Below the pieces are notes generated by a model, which did not search any database, was not told the DNA's origin, and was given only the letters and a program-made list of their open reading frames with translations. A stretch of DNA of 39,485 nucleotides from Bacteroidaceae bacterium. Its GTDB lineage: Bacteria > Bacteroidota > Bacteroidia > Bacteroidales > Bacteroidaceae. Position 1 is the first letter of the stretch, and every line of letters begins with the position of its first letter. Made by a program: the position numbers and the translations under genes. Positions 14,495-21,893 of this stretch are shown here, one piece after another. The DNA lies in contig JAFWXS010000014.1 in the NCBI GenBank assembly GCA_017517925.1, forward strand, positions 1 through 39,485, read 5' to 3'.

Positions 14495-15031
14495 TTAGAA
14501 GTTATAGTCGAAGTTCTCGTAAGGCTCTGACTCGATGGTAAAGCGACGCTTACCGCATCCGTACCAGCGTCCATCTTTGTGCTTGCGGATTGTCTCGATT
14601 GGGTTGCTCTCGCAGATGTCGAAGTCCCACTCTTGAAGTTCGTTCTCAAAGTGTCCGCAGAAGCCGCCCGGTACAAAACTGTCGTGCAAAGCCTTCTGTG
14701 CTTCTGGCTTGATGGTAGCCTTAAGTTGACGAACCAAGATAATTGTTGCACTCTTCTCCTCGATGATCTCGTAAGCGTGTGCATCGCTCCAAAGCCACTC
14801 GGTAGCGTACTTCTTATCCTGAAGCATTACGGTGTGGAACTTGATTTCTCTCTCCAGATTCTCGATTGCATCGTCATTAGCATGGTAGCGGTCGCAAAGC
14901 TCCATTTTGCGGTTGCGGTCGGTGTTGGCCATCCAAACCTTGCGGGCTGCTTCGCGCTCTCTTGTCATGGTGATGTACTCGGCCTTCAGGCTGTTAAGAA
15001 TCTCGCTGTGATTGATTTTTGTAGTCTTCAT
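14495..15031 (-). CDS. Hypothetical protein, 178 aa
   Basis: First gene of the leftward accessory operon. An N-terminal coiled-coil-like half (EYITMTREREAARKVW, AIENLEREIKFHTVML) is followed by a region with FCGHFENELQEWDFDICESN and a Cys/Trp-rich end (RWYGCGKRRFT). No family recognised. A Bacteroidota-type promoter lies about 85 bp upstream. Possibly an early anti-host protein given its strong promoter; inference only. Confidence 0.7.
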   Translation of the reverse strand: MKTTKINHSEILNSLKAEYITMTREREAARKVWMANTDRNRKMELCDRYHANDDAIENLEREIKFHTVMLQDKKYATEWLWSDAHAYEIIEEKSATIILVRQLKATIKPEAQKALHDSFVPGGFCGHFENELQEWDFDICESNPIETIRKHKDGRWYGCGKRRFTIESEPYENFDYNF

Positions 15032-15114
15032 AATCTTGTGCCGCTTATAGGTTGCCGCCCTTGTTTGATTGTTGTTTTGTTAGTGTCAAACCGTCTTGTT
15101 TTTATTTGACGATG

Positions 15115-15146
15115 CAAAGTTACTGCTTTTTTTCGATATGTGCAAA
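15115..15146 (-). promoter_or_regulatory. Bacteroidota-type promoter of the accessory operon
   Basis: On the minus strand TTTG (15143-15146) and TAACTTTG (15115-15122) are 20 bp apart, the canonical -33/-7 spacing. It drives the leftward run of small genes ending with the XRE regulator. Upstream, 15147-15292 holds AT-rich sequence, the doubled TAAGAGCAAAC and no gene. Confidence 0.8.
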
Positions 15147-15292
15147 TTTATATTAACAAACGACACCCAAATCTTAAAAATAGTAAACTCATTTTTGCAA
15201 TTTGTTGTAAATTTCTGTGGATTTCTATGTAATTACTTACAAATCCGGCAGTGGCAAAGACGGAAGCTTCTAAGAGCAAACTAAGAGCAAAC

Positions 15293-15327
15293 TAAAAACA
15301 AAAAGCCCGTCCGAGTGGACAGGCTTT
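15293..15327 (-). terminator. Intrinsic terminator of the late structural operon
   Basis: An 11-bp stem with one mismatch (AAAGCCTGTCC with GGACGGGCTTT on the minus strand), loop ACTC, then a T-rich tract. It comes six bases after the stop of the tail chaperone frame and separates the late genes from the accessory operon. Confidence 0.85.
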
Positions 15328-15332
15328 CATGA

Positions 15333-15659
15333 CTACCATTTGAACTCCCTGAGTAGCCGAAGCTCCTCGGCGTATTCCTCTTCCGACATTTCCGGCTGTT
15401 GGGCTTTCTCCTCCTCTTCCCAGCCGAATTTGTACAGCGCTTGCGGGTCACTTGGCTGTGTGGACTTCTTCGAGTCGGAGAACATCCGCACCAGCAGCCA
15501 TTCGAGGTGTCGCGTCGTTTCCCACTGGGTTCGCTTGCGGCGGTGCAGTCCGCTTAGATAGCGATTGACTTCCCACCACTGCATGCGGTGCAGAAAGTAC
15601 TCAGGCGCAACTCCGCCCTCGCCTACGATGATCTCGTACAGGTCGAGGGCAGTTATGCG
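15333..15659 (-). CDS. Tail assembly chaperone, T part (made by -1 frameshift)
   Basis: The -1 frame entered from the G-part gene at an A AAA AAC slippery site. It begins RITALDLYEIIVGEGGVAPE and continues through YFLHRMQWWEVNRYL to a C-terminal acidic EEEYAEELRLLREFKW. The fusion would be about 219 aa. By analogy with lambda gpG/gpGT, the G part coats the tape measure and the T part recruits tail-tube subunits. An internal ATG at 15584 exists, but the conserved-looking segment upstream of it supports frameshift expression. Confidence 0.75.
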   Translation of the reverse strand, partial: RITALDLYEIIVGEGGVAPEYFLHRMQWWEVNRYLSGLHRRKRTQWETTRHLEWLLVRMFSDSKKSTQPSDPQALYKFGWEEEEKAQQPEMSEEEYAEELRLLREFKW

Positions 15660-15991
15660 TTTTTTGCGGCATCCTCCTGCTTGTCGTTTTGGTCCGCTTT
15701 GTTGGGCATGTAGAAATCAATCAGAACATCCGAAATGGCCTGCACGAAGGCGGTCAGTTTTTCACCGGTATCGAGCGAGTTCATAACTTCGTCGAACTTG
15801 GGCACGTCTTTCTCCTCATTCCCGGAGAGAAGCATGCAGTACCCGATTTCGGCCACGGGTCCGATGTCATTGTTTTGGAACTGTGAAAGGTCGAGTGCCG
15901 ACTTGCCGGTCATTTTTTCGTATGAGACGGCTGTAAGCATGGAATATACAAGGCGTAGTTCCTTGCCGCAGATAGTGATTGTTTTTGCCAT
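15653..15991 (-). CDS. Tail assembly chaperone, G part
   Basis: A 112-aa protein directly after the tail-tube gene, the usual position of the tail assembly chaperone. The helical body is followed by an acidic/polar end (ADQNDKQEDAAKNA). Its last codons contain A AAA AAC (15659-15665), a classical -1 slippery heptamer in the correct phase, two codons before the stop. Unusually, the tape-measure gene does not follow; it lies about 10 kb upstream. Confidence 0.8.
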   Translation of the reverse strand: MAKTITICGKELRLVYSMLTAVSYEKMTGKSALDLSQFQNNDIGPVAEIGYCMLLSGNEEKDVPKFDEVMNSLDTGEKLTAFVQAISDVLIDFYMPNKADQNDKQEDAAKNA

Positions 15992-16079
15992 GTTGCGAAT
16001 GTGTTAAGATGAAACAAAAGAGCCGCCCGCAACCGGTCGCAACATGGAAAGCGCGACACGGCGGGGCGACTCGGAGAGA

Positions 16080-16991
16080 TTACGCACCGACGGTGTAGGC
16101 TCCGTAGCCGTTCAACTGAGCGGTGTACTCGGCGATTCCGAGCGGCCCGTTGAGGGTCAAGGAGGTGATAATCACGCTGCCACTGATAATGACAGCACCT
16201 GCCGTGCGGTTGTTTGCTCCGCTGGTGTTAGCAATCTTGAACTTGACAGGATTGCCGGCTTCCTTGATGGTTTCGAGTTCTGCCAATGACTGCGCCTGAA
16301 CAGACGAAGTGATGGTATCGTTGCCGCGAATAAGCGCACTGGTTGAGATGTCCCACGCGAGCTCGGTCGGCTCCTGAACGATCCAATTCCCGTCCGTATC
16401 TTTTGTCGTACAATCCTCCAAACTGATGCTGCAATGCAGGCTGAGTTGGCGGGCTGAGGCGATAGTCTTCACAGGAGCGGCTGAGTTGTCGTTCCCGAGG
16501 AAGAGACGAACGAATTGACCCTTGGTGAACGAACCAACGGAAATCTCCTCCACATCCTGCGCTTCGTTCATCGTTACGATTGCTCCGTTGCTGCTAAATT
16601 GGAGGGATTTGGTGGCATTCGTTCTGTTGTCAAATTGGAAGGTACAGTCATTCAACCAGAACTCACCTTTGCGTGCAAATGCTGCACCGAGAGCGGTTTG
16701 GTTGTCGCTGGTCGATGTTTCGTCCCAAATCAGCGTGAACGGTGTCAGCGACTTGATGGCGGTCAGCATCGCAGCCACATCGGTAACATCCAGCGACTCA
16801 ACGCTGATGCTGCATTGCTGACTGACTACGGTCGGAACCTGAGCAATGCCTACAATGTCCTTGTGGTTGGCATTTTCGGTATTGTTCGTATAGGTCACAG
16901 AGCAGTTGGTGGACATGCCGATGACTTTATACTTGCTTTCCGTCGAGTCAAAAGCCAGAATGCGAAAGTTTTTACCTCGTAATGTGCTCAT
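16080..16991 (-). CDS. Major tail tube protein (copy B)
   Basis: A 303-aa tail-tube-like protein. The TP901/phi13-type start (LRGKNFRILAFDSTESKYKV) leads into SCSIS-type beta sheets repeated twice: QQCSISVESLDVTD at about residues 67-80 and LHCSISLEDCTTKD at about 180-193. This suggests two tandem tube folds. Position between the tail terminator and the chaperone genes supports the call. The ATG at 16991 was chosen because longer readings add only a Leu/Arg stretch antisense to real sequence. Confidence 0.75.
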   Translation of the reverse strand: MSTLRGKNFRILAFDSTESKYKVIGMSTNCSVTYTNNTENANHKDIVGIAQVPTVVSQQCSISVESLDVTDVAAMLTAIKSLTPFTLIWDETSTSDNQTALGAAFARKGEFWLNDCTFQFDNRTNATKSLQFSSNGAIVTMNEAQDVEEISVGSFTKGQFVRLFLGNDNSAAPVKTIASARQLSLHCSISLEDCTTKDTDGNWIVQEPTELAWDISTSALIRGNDTITSSVQAQSLAELETIKEAGNPVKFKIANTSGANNRTAGAVIISGSVIITSLTLNGPLGIAEYTAQLNGYGAYTVGA

Positions 16992-16999
16992 ATCTTCTG

Positions 17000-17218
17000 T
17001 TATTTGAGATTTACTTGCAGGCGATAAAGCCCTTTTTCGTAGTAGTAGCTGACGGCGCCGCAATAGTAGGAGCAATCAGCAGGGATTGAGGCGAGCATCT
17101 CGTCCAGTTCGCCACGTGAGCGGCCGGAGAGAACCACCACGCCCTTCTCCCGCAACGTCTTCACGTAGTCGGGTTCATAGGCTGCCGGTTGGTTTTGGTC
17201 TTTATTCTTCTTGCTCAT
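17000..17218 (-). CDS. Hypothetical protein, 72 aa
   Basis: A small protein between the tail terminator and tail tube. Charged N-terminus, then KTLREKGVVVLSGRSRGELD and YYCGAVSYYYEKGLYRLQV, a likely alpha/beta fold. It overlaps the upstream gene by 17 bases. Possibly an accessory tail factor; no family recognised. Confidence 0.65.
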   Translation of the reverse strand: MSKKNKDQNQPAAYEPDYVKTLREKGVVVLSGRSRGELDEMLASIPADCSYYCGAVSYYYEKGLYRLQVNLK

Positions 17219-17651
17219 TGTCGTCGTCTGTTAGAGTCACATCCATGTCGCACTGATAGTGCAGCGTGTCATAGTAACAGGGCTTTTGCCAGTCCCACGC
17301 GATGCCTTCATTGGAGGCCGCCGTGAGGTAGGGTCGGCCGGATTCCATGCTCGCCACATACGATGCAATGGCGTGACGAATTTTTCTGCGCAGCTGCTTG
17401 ACCTCTGCCGGGCTGCTCGCGTTGATGATAACCGATGCCTGCACGTGGTCAACTCCGCTTTCCCACACGTCATCCTTCGTGCCCTGGTCGTTGGTGTACG
17501 GGTCGTCCGTGATGATGATATAGGGGACCGGCGTGTTGTCGTCCTCTGTGGGCGGCACCTCGACGCAGGTGGAGTGGATACCACCTGCGACGGATGCGAG
17601 CGTTTCGTCAGCGTTCAAGGCTGCGTAGATTATTTCGTCAAGTTCTTGCAT
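17202..17651 (-). CDS. Tail completion/terminator protein (DUF3168-like)
   Basis: A 149-aa protein. Key pieces are YAALNADETLASVAGGIHS, the strand VPYIIITDDP, VIINASSPAEVKQLRRKIRH and a terminal strand YQCDMDVTLTDDD. This order matches DUF3168 tail terminators, which cap the tail tube at the head-proximal end. Position between capsid and tail-tube genes agrees. Confidence 0.75.
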   Translation of the reverse strand: MQELDEIIYAALNADETLASVAGGIHSTCVEVPPTEDDNTPVPYIIITDDPYTNDQGTKDDVWESGVDHVQASVIINASSPAEVKQLRRKIRHAIASYVASMESGRPYLTAASNEGIAWDWQKPCYYDTLHYQCDMDVTLTDDDNEQEE

Positions 17652-17689
17652 TGTACACTATCAGTTTGACACTTCAGTGAGGTTGAACT

Positions 17690-19174
17690 TTAGGCGGGAA
17701 CAGTCACGGTGATCGTGTCGGTAACGGTGCTATCGTCGGGGAGAGTAGCGGTGACAGTCACAACAGCGGTACCTGCTGTCGTTCCGGCAGAGATAACACC
17801 TGCGTTGGTGACGCTTACGCCGGAGAGGGCGGTGGTCACTGCGTAGGTGATGACGGCACCGGCGACGTTGCAGATAGCGGGAACGGTCTTCGAGCCGTTC
17901 TTGGCAACTGTCACGGCGTGCTGAGAAGCGAGCACCTGCGGAGTGTCTGCGTCCATCACAGCGTAGCATGCGAATGCCTGGGTGGTACCTCCAGCCCCAT
18001 TGATGAACACTGACAAATCAGTAAGGGAAGCTGCGAGGTTCATGCAGATGCTTGTCAGGTTTCGCTTAGCCACGCTGGAACTTGTTGCGTCTATCGTAAG
18101 ACGGACGCCCCCATGGGTTTGAGCTGCGAACCACTCGTAGTAGCCAATCTCCAGATAGCGACCCTTGCCTGCTACCAACTGACCGCTGGCGTTGAGCTCG
18201 GTGTTCACGAAGTGGCTGACGGTGTAGCGGTAACCGCAGCAGCGACCGTTCTCGATGACGAATCCACCGGCTGCGCCTTTGATCTTCGGGGTAGCCATGA
18301 GCTGAGCCTCAGTTACGCGGTCCATCGACAGGCAAACCTCGCCCTCGAAGAAGCCCTTGTCAGAGAAGCGTGCCACAGCCTCCAGGATCTGCTTGTACTC
18401 GTTGCCCGAGCCGAGGGTGATGACACCGATAGGCGCGAGGTTGGAGAAAGCACCCTTGTTGCCTGACCACTCGGCGCGAGAGTAAATCTTCTTGGCGAAG
18501 TACTCACGGAAGGCAATCTCGAACTTGCTCTGCACGAAGGCCATGAGGTCGAAGGCAGCGTTGTCGATAGCCATGTTGCTGACGGGCACGGTCAGACCGA
18601 TACGGCGTACAACAGGAGTGATGTTTGCGAAGTTGAGCACCTGGTCGGACAATGCCTCTACCTCACCAACTTCCTCCATTTCTACGTCATTGATGCTTAC
18701 CGGCCAAATCTCGTTGCCGGTGACACCGGTGATGATGTTCAGCGTTTCGGGCAGGCCGAGACCCTCGTGGAGAGTCGGAATCAGGTCGTGGATGGTCAGA
18801 CGGATAGCACCAGATGCTTCGATGTTGGCGGTCACGTTAGAAGAGCCGTCCGAGTTGCTACCCGGAGCGAGCAAAATCTCACGCTGTGCCTTTCCAGGGT
18901 TGGTGCGGCAATCTTTCAGCAATTCACGGAACTGAGCGCCAAGAGCTTCCTGACGATGCTCGCCCATAGCCTTCTCGTGCTCATTCTCGCGGTTCAGAGT
19001 CTGCATGGCCTCGTTGATCTGCTTCAGTTCGCGGCTGAGGTTCAATTCGGTCTGCTTTTCGTCCTCCTTCAGTTCACGGTTGGCGGCTTTCAGATAAAGA
19101 TCGCCAAGTTTGTCGTTGGCTTCGCGGCGCGCAGCAGCCAACTCGTCGAAAGTCATTGTTTTAAAGTCTTTCAT
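17690..19174 (-). CDS. HK97-fold major capsid protein B with Ig-like C-terminus
   Basis: A 494-aa capsid protein. Residues ~1-95 are a charged coiled-coil delta-type scaffold domain. The HK97 core (~100-400) includes ASGAIRLTIHDLIPTL, NEIWPVSINDVE, SNMAIDNAAFDL and CCGYRYTVSHFVNTEL. The last ~85 residues form a Big_2-like Ig domain (SGVSVTNAGVISAGTTAGTA), probably a surface decoration. The protease gene lies directly upstream. It is clearly homologous to capsid protein A at 20053-21207. Confidence 0.88.
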   Translation of the reverse strand: MKDFKTMTFDELAAARREANDKLGDLYLKAANRELKEDEKQTELNLSRELKQINEAMQTLNRENEHEKAMGEHRQEALGAQFRELLKDCRTNPGKAQREILLAPGSNSDGSSNVTANIEASGAIRLTIHDLIPTLHEGLGLPETLNIITGVTGNEIWPVSINDVEMEEVGEVEALSDQVLNFANITPVVRRIGLTVPVSNMAIDNAAFDLMAFVQSKFEIAFREYFAKKIYSRAEWSGNKGAFSNLAPIGVITLGSGNEYKQILEAVARFSDKGFFEGEVCLSMDRVTEAQLMATPKIKGAAGGFVIENGRCCGYRYTVSHFVNTELNASGQLVAGKGRYLEIGYYEWFAAQTHGGVRLTIDATSSSVAKRNLTSICMNLAASLTDLSVFINGAGGTTQAFACYAVMDADTPQVLASQHAVTVAKNGSKTVPAICNVAGAVITYAVTTALSGVSVTNAGVISAGTTAGTAVVTVTATLPDDSTVTDTITVTVPA

Positions 19175-19196
19175 TTTTCTAAAACGTTTTAGTTGG

Positions 19197-19898
19197 TTAA
19201 TAATTGATGGAATTTTCCATTTCGATTTCGTTCATAGCCAGAACACGTTCGCGGCGTTTCATGTCCTCCGCAATGCGTGCCTTTTCTTCTGCCTCACGTT
19301 GTTCCTTTTCGGCTTGCAGGCGAGCCTGTTCTGCCTTGAACTTCGGAGTGCCTTCATACAACTCACGGGCATTGACAGTGGTCTGTCGGTATGCCGGCGA
19401 CATCCCGATAGTAAGCGCCTCCAGCACCTTGAAACGACGGTGCTTGATGAGCACTTCTTCTCCTCGTTCCTCTACGTCGTAATCCTGCGGGTAGAACTCG
19501 AACGAGCAGCCAGAATACACGCCACTGCGAACCAGTTCCAATGCACGATCACCGATGTCGCACTTGGGCGCGTCGAACTCGAAATTGACACCGCGGTTGT
19601 CAACGGACAGACGCATATTGCCCTGTCCTTTGTTGCAGCGTGCGATAGTCAACTCCCTTTCATGCAGGAGGTTCATCTTGATGTCCTGAGAATTCAGGAA
19701 CTCCATAGTGCAAGCCTCCGGCAGAATCACTTCACGGAACTTTTGCCCCCAGTCATCGAGAACTTCGCTCTCAGCATTGAACACGATGGCCGTGCCGACA
19801 ATGGTGCGAGACTCGCTGTCCGGCGTTCCGTCGGGTGCAGCTTCTCTAATGCTAAGCTGGCACTCCAGGGTTCTGATTTCTCTTTTTGTTGCATCCAT
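19197..19898 (-). CDS. Prohead maturation protease (S78/U35 type)
   Basis: A 233-aa protease. An N-terminal beta region (GTAIVFNAESEVLDDWGQKF) leads to the motif LLHERE (catalytic His) and later VYSGCSFEF (catalytic Ser). The C-terminus is a Glu/Arg/Lys-rich coiled coil (EKEQREAEEKARIAEDMKRR), a scaffold-like tail. It cleaves the delta domain of the capsid protein during maturation. I start at 19898 (MDATKREIRTLECQ) because further upstream the open frame is a tandem repeat and a promoter-like element. Confidence 0.85.
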   Translation of the reverse strand: MDATKREIRTLECQLSIREAAPDGTPDSESRTIVGTAIVFNAESEVLDDWGQKFREVILPEACTMEFLNSQDIKMNLLHERELTIARCNKGQGNMRLSVDNRGVNFEFDAPKCDIGDRALELVRSGVYSGCSFEFYPQDYDVEERGEEVLIKHRRFKVLEALTIGMSPAYRQTTVNARELYEGTPKFKAEQARLQAEKEQREAEEKARIAEDMKRRERVLAMNEIEMENSINY

Positions 19899-19934
19899 TT
19901 TTGTTAATTTAATATGGTTATCTATATATATGTT

Positions 19935-19958
19935 GAATCCTTGAAAATAGGTTACTGT
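19935..19958 (-). promoter_or_regulatory. Repeated phage element (AGTAACCTA), before protease
   Basis: AGTAACCTATTTTCAAGGAT on the minus strand, 51 bp before the protease start. The 23-base block is identical to those at 23256-23280 and 38436-38459. Candidate phage promoter or activator site. Confidence 0.65.
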
Positions 19959-19959
19959 T

Positions 19960-20031
19960 GGCGTTCTTAATAATGACACAGGTGGCGTTCTTAATAATGA
20001 CGCAGGTGGTGTCCTTAATAATGACGCTGCC
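19960..20031. repeat. 24-bp tandem repeat, three copies
   Basis: Three units, each carrying TTAATAATGAC, follow the capsid A stop and precede the AGTAACCTA element. The first two units differ by one base and the third by several. The unit is a multiple of three, so an open frame (ASLLRTPP repeats) persists across it, but the frame has no supported start and is unlikely to be translated. Confidence 0.8.
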
Positions 20032-20052
20032 TGCGTGATTATTATGAAAGCC

Positions 20053-21207
20053 TTACCCGTTGTTTTCAGCAATGAAGTTCACGAGGAACGATTTTCCGTC
20101 CGAAGACTGGATGACGTTGCCGTCTTTGTCCACCAATGTCATGACCATGTCTTTGAGCCCGACGCGCAGCAGTTTGCCATCAGCGGTGCGGAATACCATC
20201 GAATTGACGTCAGCAAGATAGCCCTTGCGCATCATCAGCGTGCGGAAAGCCTGCACACCTGTGCCGCCGTTCACTTTCTCTGAAAGGTTAGTAAACGACC
20301 ATGCCGTGGTGAGCGTGATAGCCGTCACGTTGCGTTCACTGACTTCTTTCGATACACCGTCCACTATCAGACGGGCCTGGTCATGCTGAGCAATCTTGAA
20401 CCACTTGAAGATGCCGATGCTGACCGCGTCCATCGCTTTGCGTACCAGGTGCCCGCTCTCGTCGAGTTCGGTATTGTAATACTTGTTGGCGATGTAAGGG
20501 TAGCCACAACACAGCCCGTCCTGAATGACCATGCGCCCCTCCTCTTCCCGGATGGGGGTGTTCTTCAGACGAACCTCCATTGTGTGGTCCATGATGATCA
20601 CAGCCTCGCGGGTATCATAGCCCTCCATTTCGAGGAGCGTCATCTGCGCCATGATGCTGTCGTAGAGCGACCCATGCGGGATTGCCCACTGGGATGCGTG
20701 CGCTCCGCTGAATGGGCCGTTGTTCCCGTCCCAGCGGGCGTTGCTGTAGAGGTGCTGCGCGATGTATCGGCGCTGTGCCAACGTGAAGCGTTTTTGGATG
20801 TAGCCGAGCAGGTCGAATGCGGCAGAGTCGATGGCTTGGTTGCTCACTTCTACGGTGATGCCGGAGCGAACCGGCTCAGCTCCGCGAATCTGAGCGAAAC
20901 CGAGTGACTGGTCTGTCAGCTCGCCCACCTCGTCTTCCTCTTCAATCTCCACGTCATTGATGCTCACCGGCCACACTTCGGTGGAGTCCACGCCGTAGTC
21001 GAGTTCCAGTCCGGGCGGCAGCACGTCGTTGCCGACCAACTCGGGCATGAAGTCGCGGATGGTCAAGCGTATTGCGCCGCTCGCGTCGAGGCACGAAGCG
21101 TCATCGGGGTACTTGGCGTGCAGGGTCAGTTCCCTGCGTGCCTCGCGTCCACTCTGTAGCACCTGCCGCATCCGGCGTGCGATGTCTTGTTTACGAATTA
21201 CTGTCAT
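20053..21207 (-). CDS. HK97-fold capsid protein A (paralogue of B)
   Basis: A 384-aa second capsid protein. It shares with B the blocks ASGAIRLTIRDFMPEL, EVWPVSINDVE, SNQAIDSAAFDL and LCCGYPYIANKYYNTEL. It has a short N-terminus (MTVIRKQDIARRMRQVLQSG) instead of the ~95-residue delta domain. It ends in a short beta segment (VMTLVDKDGNVIQSSDGKSF) rather than an Ig domain. It lies before the protease. It may be a minor or vertex capsid protein, or an alternative shell subunit. Overlaps the upstream adaptor gene by 17 bases. Confidence 0.85.
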   Translation of the reverse strand: MTVIRKQDIARRMRQVLQSGREARRELTLHAKYPDDASCLDASGAIRLTIRDFMPELVGNDVLPPGLELDYGVDSTEVWPVSINDVEIEEEDEVGELTDQSLGFAQIRGAEPVRSGITVEVSNQAIDSAAFDLLGYIQKRFTLAQRRYIAQHLYSNARWDGNNGPFSGAHASQWAIPHGSLYDSIMAQMTLLEMEGYDTREAVIIMDHTMEVRLKNTPIREEEGRMVIQDGLCCGYPYIANKYYNTELDESGHLVRKAMDAVSIGIFKWFKIAQHDQARLIVDGVSKEVSERNVTAITLTTAWSFTNLSEKVNGGTGVQAFRTLMMRKGYLADVNSMVFRTADGKLLRVGLKDMVMTLVDKDGNVIQSSDGKSFLVNFIAENNG

Positions 21208-21574
21208 TTTCTTCGTTTGTTACGATGTTCACTTGTTGATTGGCCATTTCGATGGCGGTGATTTGGATCTGGTTGTCCTGATAGTCTTCGTTGAAGCTCT
21301 GAATCTGATACCACTTCCCAAGATACTGAATCAGGCACCAGCGGTCGATGGCTGAGTTATAGCGAAGGCGGAACATGACCGTATCATATGCATCGAAAGC
21401 ACCTTCGCGGAGAGCCTTCACGCCTTTATTGAAGTCCTCCGCCGCCCAGAAAGTGCCAAGCAACTCATATTTGGGTTGCCCGGACTTTCCGAAGGTGCCC
21501 TCTGCGTCCGCTGCGTCCGTCTTGCGCCGTGCAATCGTGACGCGCTTGTTCATCATGCCTGTCGAGTATGCCAT
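21191..21574 (-). CDS. Head-tail adaptor/joining protein
   Basis: A 127-aa protein of the Phage_H_T_join (SPP1 gp16-like) type: MMNKRVTIARR, LLGTFWAAEDFNKGVKALRE, DTVMFRLRYNSAIDRWCLIQ and the strand QIQITAIEMANQ are the expected order. It forms the stopper ring between portal/adaptor and tail. It follows the gp6-like connector by one base. Confidence 0.8.
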   Translation of the reverse strand: MAYSTGMMNKRVTIARRKTDAADAEGTFGKSGQPKYELLGTFWAAEDFNKGVKALREGAFDAYDTVMFRLRYNSAIDRWCLIQYLGKWYQIQSFNEDYQDNQIQITAIEMANQQVNIVTNEENDSNS

Positions 21575-21575
21575 A

Positions 21576-21893
21576 TTACAGTATCATGTAGGGTTTAACC
21601 AGAATGTCAAAAGTGTAGGGGACGATGCTCAGCGACTGCCCGCTGATAGGGGAGCGGTACTGATACCACGTGTCCACAAGCATGAGTGCGGCATTCTTGA
21701 TGTTCTGCGGCACAGAGCCGTATTGCTCAGTCAGCGACGCAATCATGTCTGCCACCGTATCGCCTCGGTTGAGGTACTGGGCGATGGTTTCCTCGGCACT
21801 GTTGCCGTAAGAAGTCAGCAGCGCGTCCTCGGCGGTGAACTCCGATTCGATTCGGAGTTGCGCCTTGATGTCGGAAAGGGTTATGATAGTCAT
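21576..21893 (-). CDS. Head-tail connector (gp6-like)
   Basis: A 105-aa all-helical protein typical of HK97 gp6/SPP1 gp15 connectors: SDIKAQLRIESEFTAEDALL, SAEETIAQYLNRGDTV and a hydrophobic helix IKNAALMLVDTWYQYR followed by the conserved-type end. It forms the adaptor ring beneath the portal. It overlaps the portal stop by four bases. Confidence 0.8.
   Translation of the reverse strand: MTIITLSDIKAQLRIESEFTAEDALLTSYGNSAEETIAQYLNRGDTVADMIASLTEQYGSVPQNIKNAALMLVDTWYQYRSPISGQSLSIVPYTFDILVKPYMIL

Noticed and set aside
19899..20072. N-terminal extension of the protease (ASLLRTPP repeats)
   Set aside because: The extension is made of the 24-bp tandem repeat and a promoter-like element; the conserved protein starts at MDATKRE.
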